Shown: positions 35,209-44,477, counted from the stretch's first letter. The stretch is 64,000 nucleotides of DNA from Streptomyces griseoincarnatus (GCA_014649575.1 BMTH01000005.1:186001-250000); one strand, 5' to 3'. The notes: generated by a model not told the origin, from the letters alone. Numbers and translations are program-made.

Positions 35209-36479
35209 CGGTCCTCCTCGGTCTCGATCGGCAGGACGGCGAGCAGGCGGAACCCTCCGTCCGGGCGGGTGCCCGCCTCGATGGTGCCACCGAGCGCGGC
35301 GGCCCTCTCCCGCATCCCGGCGAGCCCGTTGCCGGTGCCGCCCGCGTCGGCGCCGGTGGCGGGCCCGTCGTCGTCGACCAGCAGCCGCAGCCGCCCGTCG
35401 CGCCGTTCGACGCGCACGCGCGCCTCCCGGGACCCGGAGTGCCGTACGACGTTGGTGAGGGCCTCCTGGACGATGCGGAAGGCGGCCAGGTCGGCGCCGG
35501 GCGGCAGCCGGGGCGGCTCGCCCTCGACGGTGACGGCCAGACCCGCGCTCGCGGCCTGTTCCGCCAGCTCGGGCAGCCGGTCCAGGCCGGGTGCCGGGGT
35601 GCGCGGGGCGGCTCCGGGGGCGCGCAGGGTGTCGAGGACCTGACGCACCTCTCCCAGCGCCTCCTTGCTCTTCGCCTTGATGGTGGTGAGCGCGGTGCGG
35701 GCCTGCTCGGGGTCGCTGTCCAGCAGGGCGAGTCCGACGCCCGCCTGGACATTGATGACGGAGATGCTGTGCGCGAGCACGTCGTGCAGCTCGCGGGCGA
35801 TGCGCAGCCGCTCCTCGTCGGCGCGCCGCCGCTCCGCGCGGGCCCGCTCGGCCCGCTCGCGCGCCCATTGCTCACGGCGGACGCGGGCCAGTTCGGACAC
35901 GGAGAGGAGCGCGACGACCCAGGTGGCGACGACGATCTCCTCGGTCCACGGGGCCGCGTCGTCGCCCGACGGCGGCAGCCACCGGTACAGGACGTGGACG
36001 GTCAGCAGATGCCCGGCCCACAGCGTCCCCGTCGCCGCCCAGGCTGCGTACCGCCGCCCCGAGGCGACGGCGGCGAAACAGGCCACCACCACGGTCAGGA
36101 GGACCGGTCCGTACGGATATCCGGCGCCGAGGTACAGCAGGACCGCGGCGACCGTGCCCCACAGCACGGCGACGGGATGCCGCCACCGCCACAGCAGCAC
36201 CGCGCCCGACAGGAGCAGCAGCACCCGGCCCAGCGGGTCGAGGGCGACCCGTTCGCCCGCCTGGGCATGGTCGGCGAAACCGGAGCCGATCAGTACGAAG
36301 GCGGTGAACAGCACCGTGGAGGGCCATGGCCACCGGACACGGCCGGCCGACTCCAGGCCGTCCTCCCGCCCGTCGGCGCGGCGGCTCCAGCCGGGCGGAC
36401 CCTGCCGCCACCACCGGGGCGGCCCGCCGGTGCGCCACCGCTCCGGCGGGCCGGCGCCGGGCCCCCGCTGTTCGTCCAT
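35205..36479 (-). CDS. NarL-type sensor histidine kinase
   Basis: 424 residues from ATG 36479. Four to six membrane spans fill residues ~50-200, then a HisKA_3 domain with ELHDVLAHS (phospho-acceptor His232) and an HATPase_c domain with EALTNVVRHSGS as N box and GNGLAGMRERAAALGG as G box. No extracellular sensor domain, so it probably senses the membrane itself. Coupled to the response regulator downstream. The N-terminal 45 residues are Pro/Arg/Trp-rich and disordered. Confidence 0.93.
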   Translation of the reverse strand: MDEQRGPGAGPPERWRTGGPPRWWRQGPPGWSRRADGREDGLESAGRVRWPWPSTVLFTAFVLIGSGFADHAQAGERVALDPLGRVLLLLSGAVLLWRWRHPVAVLWGTVAAVLLYLGAGYPYGPVLLTVVVACFAAVASGRRYAAWAATGTLWAGHLLTVHVLYRWLPPSGDDAAPWTEEIVVATWVVALLSVSELARVRREQWARERAERARAERRRADEERLRIARELHDVLAHSISVINVQAGVGLALLDSDPEQARTALTTIKAKSKEALGEVRQVLDTLRAPGAAPRTPAPGLDRLPELAEQAASAGLAVTVEGEPPRLPPGADLAAFRIVQEALTNVVRHSGSREARVRVERRDGRLRLLVDDDGPATGADAGGTGNGLAGMRERAAALGGTIEAGTRPDGGFRLLAVLPIETEEDR

Positions 36480-37462
36480 GTCCGCCACGCTAGACGCCAC
36501 GCCCACCCGACGGCGTCGGCCGGGCGGCGTGATCACACGTACTCCCGGGGAAGTACGGCCGGGAGGGGTGCGGAGCCCAGGGAGCGCCGCGGGGCGGCAT
36601 TCGACCGGCGGGCGGATGTCGAGGGCCGAAGCCTGAGGGCCCCGGCCCGCAGGCCGACCGCGAGGTGCGGAGCCCGGAGGCTCCGGGCAGCAGGCCCACC
36701 CTCGGTGCGGGCCTTGGAGCCGCCGACGGACCGCCGGCCCACCCCGCGGGCGAAGCCGCGAGGGGCGGGCCCAGGGAACGCCGACCCGCGGGCCAACCGG
36801 GAGCTGCGGAGTCCGGGAGGCGCCGGCCCATCGACCCGACGGTGCGCCGCGCCGACGGCCCCTGCCGCCGGGTCCCCGTGCCCGACGCCGCCGCCCCACC
36901 GTCCGGACGAAACCACGGGGCGCACACCTCCCGAGACACCGGGCCGCAAGCCACGCGAGGCACCGAGCCCGGGAGACGCCGGACCGCAGGCCCACCCTCG
37001 GTACGGACCCTTGGAGCCGCCGACGGACCACCGACCCACCGTCCGGGCGCAACTGCGGGACGCACACCCCCCGAGACGCCGACCCGCAGGCCAACCGCGA
37101 GGGCGGACCCCGGGAAGCGCCGGGCCGCAGGCCCACCCTCGGTGCGGACCCTTGGAGCCGCCGACGGACCACCGACCCACCGTCCGGGCGCAACCGCGGG
37201 ACGCACACCCCCCGAGACGCCGACCCGCAGGCCAACCGCGAGGGCGGACCCCGGGAAGCGCCGGGCCACAAGCCGACCGCGAGGTACGGAGCCCGGGAAG
37301 CGCCGGGCCGCAGGGCGCGGCGCGCACTCGGGAAGCACCGACGGGCCCTACGCCCACCCAGCGGGCGAAACCGCTTGGCAGCGCCTGAGGCTCCGGGCCG
37401 CAGGCCGGCCGCGAGGTGCCGCGGGAGGTGCCGGGCCGCAGGCCGACCCCGAGGCGGGGAGC
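36480..37462. other. Non-coding repeat island
   Basis: Nearly 1 kb without a credible gene between the sensor kinase and the TetR regulator. All six frames are open but none has the strong third-position GC bias of real genes here. It is built of repeated motifs around CCGGGCCGCAGGCC and GACCGCGAGGTGCGGAG, including two 141-bp tandem units and an older diverged unit near 36690-36790. Confidence 0.75.
36971..37252. repeat. Two 141-bp tandem direct repeats
   Basis: Unit A 36971-37111 and unit B 37112-37252 differ at about five positions (roughly 96% identity); a third truncated unit begins at 37253. The unit is 47 codons long, so reading frames are preserved, but composition does not suggest translation. 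Confidence 0.88.
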
Positions 37463-38167
37463 CTAGGAGGCGTCGGCGGGCCGGAGACCCACCGTGCGGG
37501 CGAGACCGTCGACCGCATGGCGGAAGAACGCGTCCCGCTCCTCGACGATGCGGGTGAACTGGCCGAACACCTCGAAGCCGATCAGGCCGAGCAGCTGCGC
37601 CCAGACGGCCACGCAGGCCGGTGCCACCGCGGGCGGCAGGTCGGGGACGAAGTCCGCCGCCATGCGCGCGGCCTCAGCCTCCAGGTCCGCCGGAACGGGC
37701 GCGACGTCCAGCTCCCCGGCCCGGTGGGCGTCGCGGACGACGTCGATGAGGGCGAAGCCGACGCGCGCGGCGGCCGGAACGGTGGTCGCGGGCGCGGCGT
37801 ACCCGGGCACCGGGGAGCCGTAGATCAGCGCGTACTCGTGCGGGTGCGCCAGCGCCCAGCCGCGGATGGCCTCGCAGACGGCGGTCCACCGCTCCCCCGC
37901 GAGCGCGCCGACGGACGCCTTCAGGGCCGCTTCCGCCGTCTCGCCGAGGGAGTCGTAGGCGTCGATGATGAGAGCGGTCAGCAGGTCGTCACGGCTGGGG
38001 AAGTAGCGGTAGATCGCGGAGGAGGCCATGCCGAGCGTTCTGGCCACGGCCCGCAGGGACAGCTCGGCGGCGCCCTGCTCGGCGAGCCGCCGACGCGCCT
38101 CCTCCTTGATGGCCGCGGTGATCTCGATCCTCGCCCGTGCGCGGGCGCCGTGCGGTGTGCTCGTCAT
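37463..38167 (-). CDS. TetR/AcrR-family regulator (WHG C-terminal type)
   Basis: 234 residues. TetR helix-turn-helix at ~20-60 (AAELSLRAVARTLGMASSAI then YRYFPSRDDLLTAL); the C-terminal part with WALAHPHEYALIYGSPVPGY is of the TetR_C WHG group. ATG 38167 was chosen; the frame extends 36 codons upstream over the operator region. Divergent from the nitroreductase, and the shared intergenic region carries at least three AGAGCnnnGCTC palindromes, so it very probably represses both genes. Confidence 0.93.
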   Translation of the reverse strand: MTSTPHGARARARIEITAAIKEEARRRLAEQGAAELSLRAVARTLGMASSAIYRYFPSRDDLLTALIIDAYDSLGETAEAALKASVGALAGERWTAVCEAIRGWALAHPHEYALIYGSPVPGYAAPATTVPAAARVGFALIDVVRDAHRAGELDVAPVPADLEAEAARMAADFVPDLPPAVAPACVAVWAQLLGLIGFEVFGQFTRIVEERDAFFRHAVDGLARTVGLRPADAS

Positions 38168-38208
38168 GGCGTCAGTGTTCCACGAGAACAGAGCGGCGCA
38201 CACAGACG

Positions 38209-38292
38209 AGAGCACCGCTCTTGCTTTGTCACGCCCGAGCGGGCACACTGAAGTCGAAGCGAGAGCAGCGCTCACAAAACAGAGCGGTGCTC
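38209..38292. promoter_or_regulatory. Cluster of AGAGCnnnGCTC operators for the TetR regulator
   Basis: AGAGCACCGCTCT (38209-38221), AGAGCAGCGCTC (38262-38273) and AGAGCGGTGCTC (38281-38292), plus a degenerate copy AGAGCGGCGCAC at 38190-38201. The first and third cover opposite ends of the divergent promoter region. Confidence 0.75.
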
Positions 38293-38319
38293 CCCCCCAA
38301 GTCTTTCCCGGAGGCCCTG

Positions 38320-38775
38320 ATGTCGTCGTCCACGCCGTACTACCTCACCGCCGGCCCCGTCGCCGCCCGCTTCAACCGGGTCGTCGGCTGGCTCGCCCGG
38401 CACGGCATCAGCCTGGCCGGCAGCGCAGAGCTGTCCGTCCGCGGCCGCAAGAGCGGGCAGATGCAGCGCCTCCCGGTCAATCCGCACACCTTCGAGGGGC
38501 AGCAGTACCTGATCTCGGCGCGCGGGCATTCGCAGTGGGTGCGCAACATGCGGGCCGCCGGCGGCGGTGAGCTGCGCGTCGGCCGCAAGGTGCGCACCTT
38601 CACGGCCGTGGAGATCCCCGACGACGAGAAGCTGCCGCTGCTGCGCACCTACCTGGAGAAGTGGGGCTGGGAGGTCAACCAGTACTTCAAGGGGGTCACC
38701 GCCAAGTCCTCCGACGAGGAGATCCTGGCGGCGGCCCCCGACCACCCGGTCTTCCGGATCACCGTGCGGGACTGA
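38320..38775 (+). CDS. Deazaflavin (F420)-dependent nitroreductase family protein
   Basis: 151 residues of the DDN family: LSVRGRKSGQMQRLPVNPHTFEGQQYLISARGHSQWVRNMRAAGGGELRVGRKV shows, in short pieces, the G-R-K-S-G cofactor motif and the WVRNLRA-like helix of F420-dependent nitroreductases. ATG 38320 has GGAGG upstream. Divergent from and probably repressed by the TetR gene. It may reduce quinones or xenobiotics using reduced F420. Confidence 0.88.
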   Translation: MSSSTPYYLTAGPVAARFNRVVGWLARHGISLAGSAELSVRGRKSGQMQRLPVNPHTFEGQQYLISARGHSQWVRNMRAAGGGELRVGRKVRTFTAVEIPDDEKLPLLRTYLEKWGWEVNQYFKGVTAKSSDEEILAAAPDHPVFRITVRD

Positions 38776-38781
38776 CCCCGG

Positions 38782-40026
38782 TCACTGCCCGGCGCCGGCC
38801 TCCCCGCCGCCGCTCGCGGGACGCCGGTCCAGTGCCATCAGGGCGCGGTGGGCCATGGGATGGGTGCGGACCAGCTCGCCGAGCGTCGTCGAGCCCTGCG
38901 TGATGTCCTTGAAAGCCTTCCACGCCGGGCGGAAGCCGGTCAGCACCGCGTGGAAGACGCCCGGGCGCTGTTCGAACGCCGCCAGCATCCGCTTGCCGAC
39001 GCTCATCTCGACGCCCAGCCCCGCCTTCACGGCGAACGCGTAGTTGAGGGCCTGACGGCGGGCGTCCACGGCGTCGTGCGCCTCGGCGATGCGCACCGCC
39101 CACTCCCCCGCCAGCCGGCCGGAGCGCAGGGCGAAGGAGATGCCCTCGCGGGTCCACGGCTCCAGCAGCCCGGCCGCGTCGCCGCAGACCAGCACCCGGC
39201 CGCGGGACAGCGGCGAGTCGTCGGCCCGGCAGCGGGTCAGATGCCCTGAGGAAATGGACGGTTCGAAGCCCGCGAGGCCGAGGCGGGCGATGAAGTCCTC
39301 CAAGTAGCGCTTGGTGGCGGCACCTTCGCCGCGCCGCGAGATGACGCCCACGGTGAGGGTGTCGCCCTTGGGGAACACCCAGCCGTAACTGCCGGGCATG
39401 GGGCCCCAGTCGATGAGCACCCGCCCCTTCCAGTCCTCGGCGACCGTCTCCGGCACCGGGATCTCCGCCTCCAGGCCCAGGTCGACCTGGTCCAGCTTCA
39501 CCCCGACGTGCGCCCCTATGCGGCCGGCGCTGCCGTCGGCGCCGATCACGGCCCGCGCGAGCACCGTCTCGCCGCCCTGGAGGACGACGGCGACCGTGCG
39601 CCGGTCCGGCACGGCCGAGCCGTGCTGCTCCACGCGCTGCACGGCGACGCCCGTGCGCAGTTCGGCCCCGGCCTTCTGCGCGTGCTCGACGAGTCGCTGG
39701 TCGAACTCGGGCCGGTTGATGAGCCCGAAGAGCATCTGCCGGGAGCGGCGGGTACGGGCGAAGCGGCCGTTGCTGGAGAACGTCACCGCGTGCACCCGGT
39801 CCTTGAACGGCAGCTCGAAGCCGGGCGGCAGGGAGTCGCGCGAGGGGCCGATGATGCCGCCGCCGCAGGTCTTGTACCGGGGCAGCTCCGCCTTCTCCAG
39901 CAGCAGCACGCGCCGCCCGGCGACCGCCGCCGCGTACGCCGCAGACGCCCCCGCGGGTCCCGCGCCCACCACGACGACGTCCCACACCTGCCGCACGTCG
40001 TCCGCCGAAGAGTTCTCGCTGCTCAC
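38782..40026 (-). CDS. Geranylgeranyl reductase-family FAD-dependent oxidoreductase
   Basis: 414 residues. Dinucleotide-binding motif VVVGAGPAGASAAYAAAVAG at the N-terminus, the family motif YKTCGGGI, and the FAD-ribityl motif LVCGDAAGLLEPWTREGISFAL. Family members reduce isoprenoid double bonds (menaquinone side chains, archaeal-type lipids) or act as oxygenases. GTG 40026. Convergent with the nitroreductase at 6 bp distance. Menaquinone modification is a reasonable guess, not proven. Confidence 0.92.
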   Translation of the reverse strand: MSSENSSADDVRQVWDVVVVGAGPAGASAAYAAAVAGRRVLLLEKAELPRYKTCGGGIIGPSRDSLPPGFELPFKDRVHAVTFSSNGRFARTRRSRQMLFGLINRPEFDQRLVEHAQKAGAELRTGVAVQRVEQHGSAVPDRRTVAVVLQGGETVLARAVIGADGSAGRIGAHVGVKLDQVDLGLEAEIPVPETVAEDWKGRVLIDWGPMPGSYGWVFPKGDTLTVGVISRRGEGAATKRYLEDFIARLGLAGFEPSISSGHLTRCRADDSPLSRGRVLVCGDAAGLLEPWTREGISFALRSGRLAGEWAVRIAEAHDAVDARRQALNYAFAVKAGLGVEMSVGKRMLAAFEQRPGVFHAVLTGFRPAWKAFKDITQGSTTLGELVRTHPMAHRALMALDRRPASGGGEAGAGQ

Positions 40027-40220
40027 GATGGTCCGCTGCTCCGATCACGCCGCCTGCCGCTGCTGTCCCCCCGCATCCTACGGCGGCGGTCGTGACGGTC
40101 CGCTGTGGGAGGATCGGCGACGTGAGTGCCCCTTACATGGGCCACTCACGCACACCACACGATCATCGCGTACCGAGAAGTACGCACTTGCACAACGTCG
40201 CACCTACAAGGAGCGTGCCC

Positions 40221-41582
40221 ATGTCGTCGAATCCGGTCGCCGTGACCGTCGCCTCACTGATGCCCAGGGCGAAGGAGGAGCTCACCGAACTGGTGGCCTT
40301 CAAGTCGGTGGCGGACTTCGGCCAGTTCGCCCGCGAGGAGAGCGAGGGCGCCGCCCGCTGGATCGCCGCCGCGCTCACCGCCGAGGGCTTCCAGGACGTC
40401 GCCCTGCTCGACACCCCGGACGGCACCCAGTCGGTCTACGGCTACCTGCCCGGCCCCGAGGGCGCGAAGACCGTACTGCTGTACGCGCACTACGACGTGC
40501 AGCCGCCGCTGGACGAGGCGGGCTGGACCACACCGCCGTTCGAGCTGACCGAGCGTGACGGCCGCTGGTACGGGCGAGGCGCCGCCGACTGCAAGGGCGG
40601 GGTCATCATGCACCTGCTCGCGCTGCGCGCCCTCAAGGCCGACGGCGGCGTACCGGTCAACGTGAAGGTCATCGTGGAGGGCTCGGAGGAACAGGGCACC
40701 GGCGGCCTGGAACGGTACGCCGAGGAGCACCCGGACCTGCTGACCGCCGACACCGTCGTCATCGGTGACGCGGGCAACTTCCGCGCCGGCCTGCCGACCG
40801 TCACCACCACCCTGCGCGGCATGACGCTGGTGCGGGTGCGCATCGACACGCTCGAGGGCAACCTGCACTCCGGGCAGTTCGGCGGCGCCGCGCCCGACGC
40901 GCTCGCCGCGCTGGTGCGGGTGCTGGACTCGCTGCGCGCCGAGGACGGCAGCACGACCGTCGACGGGCTGAACGGCGACAGCGCCTGGCAGGGCATCCAG
41001 TACGAGGACGAGCAGTTCCGGAAGGACGCCAAGGTGCTGGACGGCGTCGAGTTGATCGGCTCCGGCACGGTCGCCGACCGCATCTGGGCGCGTCCCGCCG
41101 TCACCGTGCTCGGCATCGACTGCCCCCCGGTGGTCGGCGCCACGCCGTCCGTGCAGGCGAGCGCGCGGGCGCTGGTCAGCCTGCGGGTGCCGCCGGGCGT
41201 GGACGCGGCGCAGGCGACCGAACTGCTGCGCGCGCACATCGAGTCGCACACGCCGTGGGGCGCGCGCGTCACCACCGAGCAGATCGGCCAGGGTCAGGCG
41301 TTCCGCGCCGACCCGGCCAGCCCGGCGTACCAGGCCATGGCGGACGCGATGGCCGTCGCGTACCCCGGTCAGGAGATGCAGTACGCGGGGCAGGGCGGCT
41401 CGATCCCGCTGTGCAACACGCTCGCCGCCCTCTACCCGAAGGCGGAGATCCTGCTGATCGGCCTGAGCGAGCCGGAGGCGCAGATCCACGCGGTGAACGA
41501 GAGCGTGTCGCCGGACGAGCTGGAGCGGCTGTCGGTGGCGGAGGCGCTGTTCCTGCGGAACTACGCGGGTGGGGCGGCCTGA
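40221..41582 (+). CDS. M20-family dipeptidase
   Basis: 453 residues. Metal-binding motifs VLLYAHYDVQP (His/Asp), GRGAADCKGGVIMHL, VEGSEEQGTGGL (catalytic Glu) and a dimerisation lid domain in the middle. A cytosolic Zn dipeptidase of the CNDP/PepV-like group is the best reading. ATG 40221 with AAGGAG 8 nt upstream. Followed by a strong terminator. Confidence 0.93.
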   Translation: MSSNPVAVTVASLMPRAKEELTELVAFKSVADFGQFAREESEGAARWIAAALTAEGFQDVALLDTPDGTQSVYGYLPGPEGAKTVLLYAHYDVQPPLDEAGWTTPPFELTERDGRWYGRGAADCKGGVIMHLLALRALKADGGVPVNVKVIVEGSEEQGTGGLERYAEEHPDLLTADTVVIGDAGNFRAGLPTVTTTLRGMTLVRVRIDTLEGNLHSGQFGGAAPDALAALVRVLDSLRAEDGSTTVDGLNGDSAWQGIQYEDEQFRKDAKVLDGVELIGSGTVADRIWARPAVTVLGIDCPPVVGATPSVQASARALVSLRVPPGVDAAQATELLRAHIESHTPWGARVTTEQIGQGQAFRADPASPAYQAMADAMAVAYPGQEMQYAGQGGSIPLCNTLAALYPKAEILLIGLSEPEAQIHAVNESVSPDELERLSVAEALFLRNYAGGAA

Positions 41583-41604
41583 TCGGCCGCCCTCTGTCGA
41601 GGTC

Positions 41605-41636
41605 GGAGCGTCCCGCTCGGGCGAGCGGGGCGCTCC
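41605..41636 (+). terminator. Terminator of the M20 dipeptidase gene
   Basis: 14-bp stem with one T-G wobble (41605-41618 with 41623-41636), 4-nt loop, 22 bp after the stop. Confidence 0.75.
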
Positions 41637-41864
41637 GGCCTACGGGCGCCGAGCGCGGGCATGCGCGTGGTGGTGACACGGCTCGGCCACATCGATCACA
41701 GGGCACGCGGCCCGGAGGCGCACCGTAGGCGGCGACGGTCGGCGGGCCGCGGGTCTCCGCATGCAGGCGCAACGCGGCTCGGCCACCGCGACGACGACGC
41801 ACACGCAGCACGTGAACATCGGGCGCTCCGCCGGGAAGGGCGGTCCCCGGGACCGTGACTCCCC

Positions 41865-42905
41865 TCACCCCACCGGCACTCCGCCCTCCAGGTACATCGC
41901 CCGGCCGCGTTCGCGGGCCCGCAGCGCGCGTCGTAGGCGTTCGTAGCGGACCGGGGGCAGCAGGTGTGCCGCCTCCGCCTCCGAGGCGAAGCGCCAGGCG
42001 CGGAGTTCGGGGCCGGGCAGCCGCATGTGGCCGGCGGTCTCGGAGTCGAGGCGGCCGCCGTCGAACAGCAGCCGGAGTCCGCCGAAGGCGGGCGGCGCGG
42101 GCGGCTCCCAGTCGACGACGAGGAGGGCCGGCACGTCGTCGAGCCGTATGCCGGTCTCCTCGGCGACCTCCCGCATGCCCGCCCGGGCGGGAGCCTCGCC
42201 GCGTTCGACGACCCCGCCGGGGAACTCCCAGCCGGCCTTGTAGGTCGGGTCGACGAGCAGCACCCGGTCCTGCTCGTCGAAGAGCAGCACCCCCGCGGCG
42301 ACGGTCTCCGCCGTCGGCTCGGGCGTCTGCACGATGTCGCAGGCGGGCACCTCGCCGCTGCCGACCGCCTCGGCGATGCGGCGGGCGGTGTCGCGCGGGG
42401 TCAGGCTGCCGCTGTCGATCGGGTAGGCGTCGGCGGTGAGCCAGGCGGCGAGCGCCGCCTTGAACGGTTCGATGTGGTCGTACGACCACTGGCGGACCCG
42501 TATCTCCCCGTCGGGGAGGTCCACCGGGACCTCCCGGCCGGCTATCCGTTCCCGCAGGATCGTTTCGGCCGGGGCGAGCAGGACATGGCGGACCGGTATG
42601 CGCCGGGCGGCGAGGCCGCCGAAGATCTCGTCACGGTACTCCTGGCGCAGCAGGGTCATGGGGACCACCAGGGTCCCGCCGAACTCGGCGAGCATCGCGG
42701 CCGCGGTGTCGATCACGAGGCGTCGCCAGATCGGGAGGTCCTGGAAGTCGCCGACCTCGGCGAGGTGCTTGGGCGGGAGCAGCCGGTCCAGTGCTCCGCC
42801 GATGACCTCGGGGTCGAAGAGCGTGCTGTTCGGGATCAGCTCGATCAGTTCGCGCGCGGTGGAGGTCTTCCCCGCACCGTACGCCCCGTTGATCCAGACG
42901 ATCAC
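41865..42905 (-). CDS. TmrB-like P-loop kinase fused to a NUDIX hydrolase
   Basis: 346 residues. N-terminal P-loop NTPase with INGAYGAGKTSTA (Walker A ~5-17) resembles TmrB/CPT-type ATP-binding proteins; from about residue 205 a complete NUDIX domain follows with the box GGVVERGEAPARAGMREVAEETGI (given here as GG...REVAEETGI; ~245-268). GTG 42905 with AGAGGGGG upstream is used. The two halves could phosphorylate and clean up a nucleotide-like compound or toxin, but the substrate is unknown. Single gene, no neighbours in the operon. Confidence 0.85.
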   Translation of the reverse strand: MIVWINGAYGAGKTSTARELIELIPNSTLFDPEVIGGALDRLLPPKHLAEVGDFQDLPIWRRLVIDTAAAMLAEFGGTLVVPMTLLRQEYRDEIFGGLAARRIPVRHVLLAPAETILRERIAGREVPVDLPDGEIRVRQWSYDHIEPFKAALAAWLTADAYPIDSGSLTPRDTARRIAEAVGSGEVPACDIVQTPEPTAETVAAGVLLFDEQDRVLLVDPTYKAGWEFPGGVVERGEAPARAGMREVAEETGIRLDDVPALLVVDWEPPAPPAFGGLRLLFDGGRLDSETAGHMRLPGPELRAWRFASEAEAAHLLPPVRYERLRRALRARERGRAMYLEGGVPVG

Positions 42906-43050
42906 GGTTCCCCCTCTTCTGTTGGCCCCCTGAGGCTTGCCCGTTCCACCCTGCCACGGAAACCAGATCGAGTTGAGAACACGTGAAGGCGGCACCGGCG
43001 CCCCGCCGTGGAGGGGTGCCGGCGCCGCCGTCGACGCCGCGTGGGGCCCG

Positions 43051-43248
43051 TCAGGCGTTGCCGTCCCGGTCGACGTCCAGCTCCAGTGTGTTGTTCTCCG
43101 CGACCGTGCGGTCGAGGGAGCCGAGCGTGTCCTCGACGTCGAGCGCGCCGAGGGCGGGGGTCTCGGTGAGCGCGTGCGACGGGGTGACGGCCGCGACGAC
43201 GAAACCGGTGGCGAGGGAGGCGATGGCGAGCATGCTGCGCTTCTTCAT
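43051..43248 (-). CDS. Small secreted protein
   Basis: 65 residues, ATG 43248: lysine/arginine start and hydrophobic core MKKRSMLAIASLATGFVVAA then a probable cleavage at SHA and a short acidic mature part of ~40 residues (VENTL-type, ending DRDGNA). It resembles other tiny exported Streptomyces proteins of unknown function. It lies 98 bp downstream of the ROK gene on the same strand. Confidence 0.75.
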   Translation of the reverse strand: MKKRSMLAIASLATGFVVAAVTPSHALTETPALGALDVEDTLGSLDRTVAENNTLELDVDRDGNA

Positions 43249-43346
43249 GCCCGGCTCAACTGCGGAACAGGCCGTTCGGTCACGCCCCGCTTCCCACACG
43301 GCCTCGGACGGTCCCCTGCCGGGCACGGTCGAAGCCGGCCGCCCCC

Positions 43347-44300
43347 TCAGACCCCCGCCACCGCCGCGTCCGTCCGCCCCATGAGCGCCGCCGCTGCCGC
43401 CCCCACCAGACCCGCGTCCGTGCCGGTCCGGGCCGGGACCACCGCGAGGCGCCGGACGAAGGACAGCGTGGCGAACTCGGTCAGCGCCTTCCGCAGCGGA
43501 GTGAACAGCACCTCGCCCGCCTTGCCCACGCCTCCGCCGATCACCGCGATGTCGATCTCGACGAGCGTCGCCGTCGCCGCGATGCCGGCCGCGAGGGCGC
43601 GGGCCGCCCGTTCGAAGGAGGCCACGGCTACCGGGTCGCCGGCGCGGGCGGCGGCGGCGACCGCGGCGGCGGAGGTGTCGCCGTCCGGGCCGGGGCGCCA
43701 GCCGTTCTCCAGCGCGCGCCGCGCGATGTTGGGGCCGCTCGCGATCCGCTCCACGCAGCCGCGCGCCCCGCACGGGCACGGGTCGCCGTCGAGGTCCACG
43801 CTGATGTGGCCGATGTGTCCGGCGTTGCCGGTGGGTCCCGGGTGCAGCCGCCCGCCCAGCACCAGGCCGCCGCCGACCCCCGTGGAGACGACCATGCACA
43901 GCGCGTTGTCGTGGCCGCGGGCGGCGCCCTGCCAGTGTTCGGCGGCCGTGATGGCGACCCCGTCGCCGATCAGCGCGACGGGCAGCCCGCCGGCCGCGTC
44001 CCGCACCTGGGCGACCAGCGGGTAGTCGCGCCACCCGGGCACGTTGACGGGGCTCACCGTGCCGGCGGAGGCGTCGACGGGGCCCGCGCTGCCGATGCCG
44101 ACCGCGCCCGCGCGCTCCCAGAGGGGGGACGCGGCGAGGTCGCCGATGACCGCCCCGACGGCCGCCATGACGGTGTCGCCGTCCTCCCGCGCGGGGGTCG
44201 GCCGCTGGGCGCGGGCCAGGATCCGGCCCTCACGGTCCACCAGCGCGCCGGCGATCTTGGTGCCGCCGATGTCGAGCGCAGCCACGAGGTCGGTGTGCAT
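43347..44300 (-). CDS. ROK-family sugar kinase (glucokinase-like)
   Basis: 317 residues with an intact kinase ATP motif (LDIGGTKIAGALVDREG), ROK signature GVGGGLVLGGRLHPGPTGNAGHIGH with catalytic Asp region IGDGVAITAAEH, and zinc motif CPCGARGCVE. Unlike the ROK regulator at 13 kb it has no DNA-binding domain and keeps DxGGT, so it should phosphorylate a hexose such as glucose or N-acetylmannosamine. Divergent from a LacI gene with a shared operator between them, so probably repressed by it. Confidence 0.92.
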   Translation of the reverse strand: MHTDLVAALDIGGTKIAGALVDREGRILARAQRPTPAREDGDTVMAAVGAVIGDLAASPLWERAGAVGIGSAGPVDASAGTVSPVNVPGWRDYPLVAQVRDAAGGLPVALIGDGVAITAAEHWQGAARGHDNALCMVVSTGVGGGLVLGGRLHPGPTGNAGHIGHISVDLDGDPCPCGARGCVERIASGPNIARRALENGWRPGPDGDTSAAAVAAAARAGDPVAVASFERAARALAAGIAATATLVEIDIAVIGGGVGKAGEVLFTPLRKALTEFATLSFVRRLAVVPARTGTDAGLVGAAAAALMGRTDAAVAGV

Positions 44301-44457
44301 CAGAGTCGGATCTCCCCGTCAACCGTCGGAAACCATCAGAGAACACGCTGGAAACGGCCATGCGCGACCAGGAGGCAACACATGGAGCACGGCCAACGGC
44401 CCGGTCGAGCGGTGAGGTGCGGGCCGGAGTGTGCGTCGGACAGTGTCTCCCGACGCT

Positions 44458-44469
44458 GACAACGTTGTC
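44458..44469. promoter_or_regulatory. LacI-family operator
   Basis: GACAACGTTGTC, a perfect 12-bp palindrome (CTGACAACGTTGTCCAG in context), 9 bp before ATG 44478 and 158 bp from the divergent ROK start. CTGACA at 44456-44461 and TATGCT at 44477-44482 could be -35 and -10 of the LacI gene, with the operator over the spacer. Confidence 0.7.
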
Positions 44470-44477
44470 CAGGCTCT

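Noticed and set aside
36971..37252. Possible CRISPR array in the tandem repeats
   Set aside because: Units are 141 bp, contiguous and lack unique spacers; no cas genes nearby.
36665..38251. 528-codon plus-strand frame through the repeat island, and repeat-protein frames on the minus strand
   Set aside because: No coding-type third-position bias, no ribosome site, and the 3' half runs antisense to the TetR gene; treated as non-coding repeat.
41637..41864. Possible gene between M20 peptidase and kinase-NUDIX fusion
   Set aside because: Only short Arg-rich frames without ribosome sites; region appears to be plain intergenic DNA.
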